From a virus, in IMG/VR virus record IMGVR_UViG_3300013099_000092, positions 1 to 23,748 of that record: 23,748 nucleotides of DNA; one strand, given 5' to 3'. Position 1 is the stretch's first letter. Every line of letters starts with the position of its first letter. The notes beneath the pieces were generated by a model. It saw nothing but the letters and a program-made list of their open reading frames with translations. It searched no databases and was not told the DNA's origin. A program made the position numbers and the translations under genes. Positions 13,309 to 21,100 of this stretch are shown piece by piece.

Positions 13309-15873
13309 ATGACTACATTAGGCCAACGCACATTTTCCTCTGGTGAATTAGCTCCAGGCCTTTACGCTAGAACAGATTTAACCAAGTACGCAAGTGGGTT
13401 AAGAACTTGCCGAAATGTTCAAGTGAGTAGGGCCGGTAATTTAGCTAATAGGTCAGGAACGTCATTCACTGGAGAAGTGAAAGACTCTAGCAAAACTGTG
13501 AGACTTATTCCTTTTATTTATTCAGATGACGTTTCTTATGTCCTGGAGTTTGGGGAATATTATATAAGATTTATAAAAGACGGGGCCTACGTTTTTGACG
13601 GTGGGAGTCCTTACGAAATTGTGACTTCATATCCTGAGAGTTCACTAGCTGACATCAATCATATACAAAGTGCTGACGTGGTAACTCTTGTTCATAATTT
13701 ACATCCTCCTATGGAATTAAAAAGACTAGGAGCAACTAGTTGGGAAATAGATAAGGTAACTTTTGCACCTGAAACTAATAGGCCTGGAAACCTAGGGGTA
13801 AGTGGAAGTTCCGGCTCCGAGGTATTGAGATACAAAGTAACTGCAATCAATGAAGAGAGCTTTGAGGAGTCTCTTGTAGCGTCCCAAAATGCAGCACTTG
13901 CGATTGTATCAATTACCAATGCAGACCCTTGCGTGGTCGAAATAACAGGACATGGGCTTGCGAATGATGACGAGATAACAATTGTTGATGCTGAGGGTTT
14001 GGTTGAACTCAATGGGCGTAACTTTTATGTTGATAATGTCACGGCAAATACTTTTGAACTATACGGTGTTGATTCTACTGATTACGGAGTTTATACAGCG
14101 AATGGAGATACTCATAAGATTTTTGTGGAGATCTCAAGTAATACTCCAAGTACTGGAACTCCAAATGTAATTAGCTGGAGTAAGTCTGCCGGAGCAACTG
14201 AATACAATATTTATAAAGAAACAAATGGAATTTACGGGTTGATAGGTATCGCAACGGGTACAAGCTTTAATGATATTAATATAACCCCGGACACTGTGAA
14301 CACTCCTCCTAGTTCACGAAACCCTTTTATTGGAACTGGCAACTACCCTAGCACTGTTACTTATATTCAACAGAGGCTTGGTTTTGCAAATACGATAAAT
14401 GACCCTGAGAAAATTTATCTCTCAAAAACAGGGAATTTTAAAAATTTTACAACGAGTTCACCTCTCCAGGATGACGATGCTATTTCATTTAACATGGTAG
14501 GAAAACAGATCAATGCAGTTAAGTCTATGATTGACCTGGGAAAGCTTGTTATTATGACAAGTGGTGGTGAATGGAGTGCTGCAGGGGACGCAAGTGGGAT
14601 GATTAAACCCACAGATATAAATACTAAGCAATATTCGTACAATGGATCGGGCGGCCTACAACCTATTATTATTGATGGTAAGGCAATTTATCAGCAAGCA
14701 AGAGGCTCTATAATACGAGATCTTGGTTTTAATTATGAAGTTGACGGTTATTCTGGAAATGATTTAACAATTTTCAGTTATCACTTGTTCGATAATTTTA
14801 CCATTGTAGACTGGGCCTATCAACAAATTCCAAATTCAACTTTATGGGTTGTAAGAAGTGACGGGGCCTTGCTCGGGTTAACTCTAGTACGGAGTCAACA
14901 GGTTATGGCCTGGCATGTTCATGATTTTGACGGTGGGTTTGTTGAAAATGTTGCAGTGGTTCCGGCTGGAAATGAGGATAGACTTTTTGTAACTGTGAAA
15001 AGGACTATTAATGGGACTGAAAAAAGATATATTGAATATTTCACTACTAGACAAGTGAATGATATTGAAGACATGAAAATGTTGGACTCTAATTTAACCT
15101 ATGACGGCCGAAATACTGACAGTAATCACACCATGACGATAACCCAAGCGACTGGGAATACCGGGTGGCTCTATAGTGAGAAAGTAGTCTTAACAAGTAG
15201 TGAGGCATTTTTTGCAGTAGGTGATATAGGAAACTCTATTTTTATTAATGGGCTCCGGTGCAAAGTTGCAACGTATACAAGCGATACCATAGTTGAAGCT
15301 TACCCTTCAAAGACTGTTGCCGTTGAATTACAAAATGTTGCAATAAGTGAATGGGCAAGGGCCGTTGATGAGCTTTCTGGACTTGATCATTTAGAGGGCA
15401 AAGATGTCTCGGTTTTTGGAGATGGGTTTGTTGTAGCGTCCCCTTATAACGAGAGTTATGAGACAGTAACGGTTTCCGGTGGTGTGATCCAACTAGATAA
15501 AGCCTATAGTGTTATCCACGTAGGTCTTCCGTATACTTCGGACATTGAAACGCTTGACGTAGATGTTCCACAGGGAACAATTGTAGATAAGAAAAAAATT
15601 GTTAGCTCGGTAAATCTCTATGTTGAAAAATCAAGAGGTGCATGGATAGGAAGCGAGTCACCAGAGGGTAGTAATTCTCTAGAGGGACTTATTGAAACAA
15701 AACTTAGAAGTGATGAGGATTATGATTCTCCGATTGAGTTGAAGACTGATGTAATAAATGTGAATATAAGACCTGAATGGAATAGCAATGGGAGAGTTTT
15801 TATAAGGCAAGTGGACCCTATCCCACTTACAATTCTTTCGATATCACCGGCTGGAAAGTTCGGACTTAATTAA
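13309..15873 (+). CDS. Tail nozzle / tail tubular protein B-like, with FCCH-like insert
   Basis: An 854-residue tail protein starting right after the staple gene's TAA. The N-terminus 'TFSSGELAPGLYARTDLTKY' and following 'GLRTCRNVQVSRAGNLANRS' (9-53) is the signature of gp12-like nozzle proteins in podoviruses. Residues ~199-268 contain 'CVVEITGHGLANDDEITIV' and 'ELNGRNFYVDNVTANTFEL', which matches the 'FCCH' beta domain also found in ubiquitin-activating E1 enzymes and known from phage tail proteins. Residues ~271-327 look fibronectin-like ('ISWSKSAGATEYNIY'). Later blocks, 'PSTVTYIQQRLGFANT', 'FKNFTTSSPLQDDDAISF' and 'SVCEYAVNG'-like strands, are typical of the nozzle body. It would form the tail tube under the adaptor. 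Confidence 0.85.
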   Translation: MTTLGQRTFSSGELAPGLYARTDLTKYASGLRTCRNVQVSRAGNLANRSGTSFTGEVKDSSKTVRLIPFIYSDDVSYVLEFGEYYIRFIKDGAYVFDGGSPYEIVTSYPESSLADINHIQSADVVTLVHNLHPPMELKRLGATSWEIDKVTFAPETNRPGNLGVSGSSGSEVLRYKVTAINEESFEESLVASQNAALAIVSITNADPCVVEITGHGLANDDEITIVDAEGLVELNGRNFYVDNVTANTFELYGVDSTDYGVYTANGDTHKIFVEISSNTPSTGTPNVISWSKSAGATEYNIYKETNGIYGLIGIATGTSFNDINITPDTVNTPPSSRNPFIGTGNYPSTVTYIQQRLGFANTINDPEKIYLSKTGNFKNFTTSSPLQDDDAISFNMVGKQINAVKSMIDLGKLVIMTSGGEWSAAGDASGMIKPTDINTKQYSYNGSGGLQPIIIDGKAIYQQARGSIIRDLGFNYEVDGYSGNDLTIFSYHLFDNFTIVDWAYQQIPNSTLWVVRSDGALLGLTLVRSQQVMAWHVHDFDGGFVENVAVVPAGNEDRLFVTVKRTINGTEKRYIEYFTTRQVNDIEDMKMLDSNLTYDGRNTDSNHTMTITQATGNTGWLYSEKVVLTSSEAFFAVGDIGNSIFINGLRCKVATYTSDTIVEAYPSKTVAVELQNVAISEWARAVDELSGLDHLEGKDVSVFGDGFVVASPYNESYETVTVSGGVIQLDKAYSVIHVGLPYTSDIETLDVDVPQGTIVDKKKIVSSVNLYVEKSRGAWIGSESPEGSNSLEGLIETKLRSDEDYDSPIELKTDVINVNIRPEWNSNGRVFIRQVDPIPLTILSISPAGKFGLN

Positions 15874-15884
15874 GAGGGGTTATT

Positions 15885-16385
15885 ATGGCAACTGGAATGG
15901 CCGTGGCTGGGGTAGCTACTAGTTTATATGGGCTCTATGAGTCGAAACAGCAAGCTGATGCTCTCGAGAGACAATCTCAATTTAATGCTCAACAAATGAG
16001 GACAAATGCCGCTCAACTTGACGTGAGGGCCGAGGAAGCTGGAAAACAGGCATTAGATGATGCTGTTGATGTCCAGCAAGATATAAGCCGCATGATCGGG
16101 ACACAAAAAGTAAATCTCGCAGCTCAAGGGATTGACATTGGAAGTGAAGTGTCTACTCAGATAAGGAGAGATACCGAAAGAATAGGTGCCGAGGATGTCC
16201 AAACATTAAAAAATAATGCATGGAAAGAAGCTTGGGGAATGAAAACCCAAGCTCAAGATTTAAGAATGCAAGCAGACATGGGCATTACTGCAGGTGGTGA
16301 AAGGGCAAGATCTACTATGGTAACTGGTGGCCTAAGTGCCGTCCAAGGCTTAACAAGTGCTTATGGCACGTACAAACGAGGATAA
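15885..16385 (+). CDS. Internal virion protein, gp14-like
   Basis: A 166-residue protein with a good ribosome binding site (GAGGGG). The N-terminus 'MAVAGVATSLYGLYESKQQA' holds a short hydrophobic helix rich in Ala and Gly. The remainder is almost all helix with many Gln and Ala, including 'RQSQFNAQQMRTNAAQL' and 'KVNLAAQGIDIGSEVSTQI'. The motif 'G-x-x-x-x-[NS]-L-A-A-[QS]-G-[IV]-D' is typical of podovirus internal virion proteins of the T7 gp14 type, which are ejected with the DNA and insert into the outer membrane. It is directly followed by two larger helical proteins, the usual order. Family call by pattern; exact role inferred. Confidence 0.78.
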   Translation: MATGMAVAGVATSLYGLYESKQQADALERQSQFNAQQMRTNAAQLDVRAEEAGKQALDDAVDVQQDISRMIGTQKVNLAAQGIDIGSEVSTQIRRDTERIGAEDVQTLKNNAWKEAWGMKTQAQDLRMQADMGITAGGERARSTMVTGGLSAVQGLTSAYGTYKRG

Positions 16386-16387
16386 TA

Positions 16388-18112
16388 ATGCCTACAATAC
16401 CAACAGCAAGAAAAAGAGTCCAGGCCCAAGGAACAAGGCAAGTTAATCTCTCGACAGTATCGGACACTAGAGCGTTTGGTGGTGGTGATCCTCAACATGC
16501 TAAACAAGTTCAAGGGATATTAGGGACTGTTGATAAAATTAGAATAGAGCAAAGGAATAAGGCCGAACAGACTCAACTTAGAGAATTGCAAGCTAAAGAA
16601 ACAAGTGCCAGAAATGGCATGATGAACGATAAAAAGTTTGGCTTTCTTAATACTAGAGGGAAACAATCTGCTGAATCTTTTGATGGTTATTCTGAGAATT
16701 ATGATAAATTTGTAAATGAAGAGGCCAACGGTATTACTAGCGAGAGAGTGAGAGAGCAATATAACGCTTATACAACTCAGGCTAAAAACCAAATGTCGGC
16801 CCAAATGAATAGGCATGCTGGACCTCAAATGCAGGCCTATGAGAAAGACACAGCACTTTCTCTTGTAGCAAGCTTAAAAGAAGAGTCAATTAGTAACCCC
16901 GATGCAATGACTTTGCCCGATAAAGACGGCAATATTACAAGTGTTCTTAGACAAAATATCGAGAGATCTAATCAAGCAATTGCTGACGTGGGAAAAAGCC
17001 AAGGGATGTCCCAGGATAGGATCAAATTACTACAACTTGAAGCTACAACTGGTGTTCATGAGGGCGTGATAAATAAATTTGTTAACTCTAAAAGGGATAA
17101 AGACGCAAAGGCGTGGCTTGAAAAAGCAAAGTCACTTGGAGAAATTGATCAAAAAACACTCGAAAGATTAGAAAAAACTATTGCTGTCTCTAGTGTTCGT
17201 GGTGATTCTCAAAGAGAGACTGATCAAATTATTCGACAAGATATGAGCATGAAAGACTCTTTAAAAAAAGCAAGAGAGATTACTGATCCAGAGGTAAGAG
17301 ATGCGACTGTTAGGAGAGTTAAGCAAAGGCTTAATGAAAAAAAACAAGTCGCCACAATTGAAAAACAAGATGCTTTTAATAAAGCAATTGAGAATGTTTA
17401 TGCTACAAAAAGCACGGACGGCCTAACGAGTGAAGAGATCTCAAACTTATCAGGAAAAAGACGTGACTCGCTTAATAAAGTTATGGACTATATATCCCAG
17501 GGGCTAGAGCCACCAAATGATCCGGTTGCCTATAATGATCTTATGATACTTGCTTCTACTCCGGAGCTAAAAGAAAAATTTTTACAGACTGATATAAATG
17601 AGCATGCTCATGAGTTATCAAATGCGAATAGGCAAAAACTCGTGGCCAGACAAGTATCCTTAAGAGATAGGATGTCAAAAAGTGCCGGGAAAGATGATGC
17701 CGAGTTTAAGGGATTTTTAAGTGATACAAAAGTTGTAAGCACTTCCCTAGCTGAGGCCGGAATAAAAGACAAGAAAAAGATTGCTGAATTTAACCAGAAA
17801 GTTAATGAAAAAGTAATTGAATGGAAAGAAGCTAACGATAAAAAGAAAATGCCACAAAAGGACTTTCAGAGTCTAGTGGACTCAATGCTATTTAAAGTTA
17901 ATGTTGTAGACGGTGGTTTTATGTGGTTTGACAAGGAAAAGAGCATTTACGAGCTTGAAGGTGGTGAAGAGATTTCAAGTGTCGATGTTGACGATATCCC
18001 AGCTAAAGATTTACAATTTATAAGACAAGCTCTTGCAAAGGCAGGCCAAAATTTCACGGATGACGCTGCAATTGCCATGTATCAACGAAAACTCAATAAG
18101 GTTATAAACTAA
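16388..18112 (+). CDS. Internal virion / ejection protein, gp15-like
   Basis: A 574-residue, nearly all-helical and highly charged protein, starting at ATG 16388 with GAGGAT upstream. The first ~45 residues are polar with 'VNLSTVSDTRAFGGG'. A segment near 60-75 ('RELQAKETSARNGMM') leads into 'FLNTRGKQSAESFDGYSENY', a motif I recall from podovirus internal proteins just before the giant ejection protein. The rest is coiled-coil-like with repeated Lys/Glu patterns. No transglycosylase or other enzyme motif is visible. Its TAA overlaps the next start (TAATG at 18110-18114), so it is translated together with the giant protein. The role as middle ejection protein is inferred from order and composition. 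Confidence 0.68.
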   Translation: MPTIPTARKRVQAQGTRQVNLSTVSDTRAFGGGDPQHAKQVQGILGTVDKIRIEQRNKAEQTQLRELQAKETSARNGMMNDKKFGFLNTRGKQSAESFDGYSENYDKFVNEEANGITSERVREQYNAYTTQAKNQMSAQMNRHAGPQMQAYEKDTALSLVASLKEESISNPDAMTLPDKDGNITSVLRQNIERSNQAIADVGKSQGMSQDRIKLLQLEATTGVHEGVINKFVNSKRDKDAKAWLEKAKSLGEIDQKTLERLEKTIAVSSVRGDSQRETDQIIRQDMSMKDSLKKAREITDPEVRDATVRRVKQRLNEKKQVATIEKQDAFNKAIENVYATKSTDGLTSEEISNLSGKRRDSLNKVMDYISQGLEPPNDPVAYNDLMILASTPELKEKFLQTDINEHAHELSNANRQKLVARQVSLRDRMSKSAGKDDAEFKGFLSDTKVVSTSLAEAGIKDKKKIAEFNQKVNEKVIEWKEANDKKKMPQKDFQSLVDSMLFKVNVVDGGFMWFDKEKSIYELEGGEEISSVDVDDIPAKDLQFIRQALAKAGQNFTDDAAIAMYQRKLNKVIN

Positions 18113-21100
18113 TGAATGAATACGATGATATGCTACAGGAACCTACTTTAAAAAAAAAATCTGAAACTGAAAATCCTTATGACGGCATGGTTCTTGAGAA
18201 AGCTAAAACCGAGAATGTCCAGCATAATGTAGCTGTTAAACAAGGCGTTGTTAAACAACCTGAGAGACAAGCTGAAATAAGAAAATATGCAAATGATATG
18301 AATATGCCAGAGAGTTATGTTGATCGTAACTTTGACATGATCAAAACAGAGGCATCAAAAAAACAATTTAAAGATAGTAATCTCGCTAAGAACAATCCAA
18401 CTTTGCAAAAATTTTATTCTAATCCTGATAATGTTGCTATTGCCCATGATGATCTTGAATCTTTAAAAGGGATTGATTCAACATCACAGCGGTTAAAGTT
18501 TTCAAGTAAAGCCGATGATAATAGTTTTGTTGGTGATATTGGAGAGGCTTTACATATGAACACAATTAACCTTTCCAAGTCAGTGACTCTTTTTAGAGCA
18601 ATGAATGGTATGGGAGATATTGACGAGTTAATGACTGAATATGCAGCAAAAAATAAATCAATTCAAGAGATCACAGCAAAGCAAGGGGCCTATGTAAAAG
18701 AATTCCAAGATGAGTATGAGACAGAGGTACAATTATCAAAAGCTCTTGACGCTGCCGGAAACGGTGCTAAAAAAGCTTGGAATGGTAGAATTTTAGAAGG
18801 CCTTGCTGAATTTGGGGAAGGTAGTTTAAAAAGTACGGAAGAGCTATTTGATTGGATAAAAACGGTCGGTGGCTCCCCGAGAGCAATGCTTTATATGTCG
18901 GCCCAGAGTATGGTCCATAGTATTGCTCCTATGATTGCTGGGTTTGGTGGGAGTAAAGCCGGTGCTGCGTTGGGTGCAACTGGTGGTGCTTTTTTAGGCT
19001 CCGTAGTTCCAGGAGTAGGGACGGTAATAGGTGGTGGCGTTGGCTCTGTTATTGGTGGTGCAACTGGTTATGTTGCAGCGTCCACGGCGGCCGGTACAAT
19101 GTTACAATACCAAATGGAAATGGAGACATATCTAGCAAGCCAGGGAGTTAACACTTCCGATCCAAAAAGTATGGCCGAGGCCTTGAGAAATCCTGAAGTA
19201 ATGAGGATAGCAAAAGAGAAAGCATTTAATAAGAGTGTTACAAACTCAATGATAGAGGGGCTTACCGATGTTGTTGGGGGGACTCTTCTCAAAGCTGCAA
19301 AGCCTGGCCTAATTGGAAAAGTTGCCGGAGCTGCAAAAGCAACTGGAGTTGAAGTCGTTGGTGAAACAATGGGAGAATTCGGTGGGACTATTGCTGCTGA
19401 GGGATATGATAAAGCTAGTTTTGGAGAGGCAGCTTTAGAGGGTGTTAGTTCAATCTTTTCTGGTGGTGCTTTTGGTGCGGCTGGGTTTGCTGCAAGTCAG
19501 GGAGCTACTTTAAGAAGCTCACTTCCTGAGAGCACGTCTAAGGCAGTAGTTGCATTAAAAGATAAGGTAACTCAGGCTAAGGAAGCATTGACTCAAAATG
19601 ATGCTATTGGTGAGCTCACAGCAGCTCTAGAAACATCGAAGTTAATGACTAGAGATAAGAGATCTCTTACTGACATAATTAATGAATCAAGTGGAGATGC
19701 TGCAGTCTTTTTCCAATCTGATAAATGGGATGATCACTGGGCGGCTCTAGGTGAGAATCCGGCTGAGAAAGCAGATGAATTATTGCCAGGAGGCCGGGCT
19801 GACTACGAGAAAGCCAAATCTCAAGGTAAAAGTCTAGAAGTACCTTTAAGTGATTACGTAACAAAAATGCAAGATGAGGAAAGTTTTTCTGAATTAACTG
19901 CAATCTCGTCAAGGTCTGAAGACTCAATGAGTGCTGACGAAGCCAAATATGTTTTAAGTAATGTTGAAGAAGTTGTACAGGTTCTAGTTGAAGAGGCAAA
20001 AATTGAAAACCTTAATGGTGAAAAACTGGCCGATAGTAAAGCAGTAGTTGAGCAAGAGGTTGCAGACCAATTTGTTGCCGCTGGCCTTGGTAAGGATGAG
20101 TCTAAAATGCTGTCAATGATTTACGCTGGCAACATGGAAGCAAATGCTGAAATAATGGGAACTGATGCGACAAGCGAGTTCCAACAGAGGAGACTTGAAG
20201 TAAGTAGCGAACGGCCACGAATGACTGACAGGACAAGAGAAAAATTGTCTACAGAGTTAAATCCTGGAGCTATTGAAAGATATGAGAAAGAGTTTGGGCC
20301 TATGTCTGAATCTCAAGCAAAGAGGCTTATGAGAGAGCCTAAAAAAGTTAAAGCAAAAATTGAAAAAAAGAAAAAAGTAAAAGACGTACTTGTAAAAGAG
20401 AATAAAGTAAGTGACAGAGAAGAGATACCAGAGGGAGAGGAGGCTTTTTTTGAAGGTGGTATTCCTGTTGCAAATAATGAAATAGAGACTCTTGACGAAT
20501 TAAGTGACGATGCTTTTGGCGTTGCCATGGAGTTTGTAAGTGATGATATGGTCGATATGGCAAGTGAAGTTGCCGCTGCAGAGGTTACTACTGGGCTTAT
20601 CAAGGGGAAAATGACTGACAATGAAGGTCGTGAAATTGAAACAAATGATTATGTAGACCGTCATTATTTGAATACTTATCCTAGTTGGTACGCAGATGCC
20701 CAAGTGAAAAACAAAGAGCATTTTGAAAAAGCGGTTAATAAAAAGACCGGACCTGTTTGGAAAAGAATAGTTCAGATCTCCCATGATAGACTGCTTAATG
20801 GATATGAAACAAGTGACGGCCGTCAAGTTATGCCTGATGATGATTACAGGGCACTGTTTGGGAAAGAGGCAGTAGATCAAGATGACGATGTGATGTTTCA
20901 AACTGATAAAAATACAGGGTTTGAATATTATCCAGCTAGAGGAGAAAAGATACTTGCAAGCGGTGCGAGTTTATCCGATGCAAAAAAGACAAGTATTAGA
21001 GATATCAAGGAAATGGAAGGTGAATTAACCTATGGGAAAATGTCCAAGCTATTGTCTGATAAGTTCGGTGGTAAAACTTTACATGTAGGCGATATCTCTG

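Noticed and set aside
16388-18112. Search for a lytic transglycosylase in the internal virion proteins
   Set aside because: No Glu-containing transglycosylase motif is visible here or in the visible part of the giant protein; it may lie beyond the right edge.
20313-20901. Several minus-strand open frames inside the giant gene
   Set aside because: They lie wholly within the long plus-strand frame and have low-complexity Ser/Phe/Leu composition, as expected from antisense of Lys/Glu-rich coding DNA.
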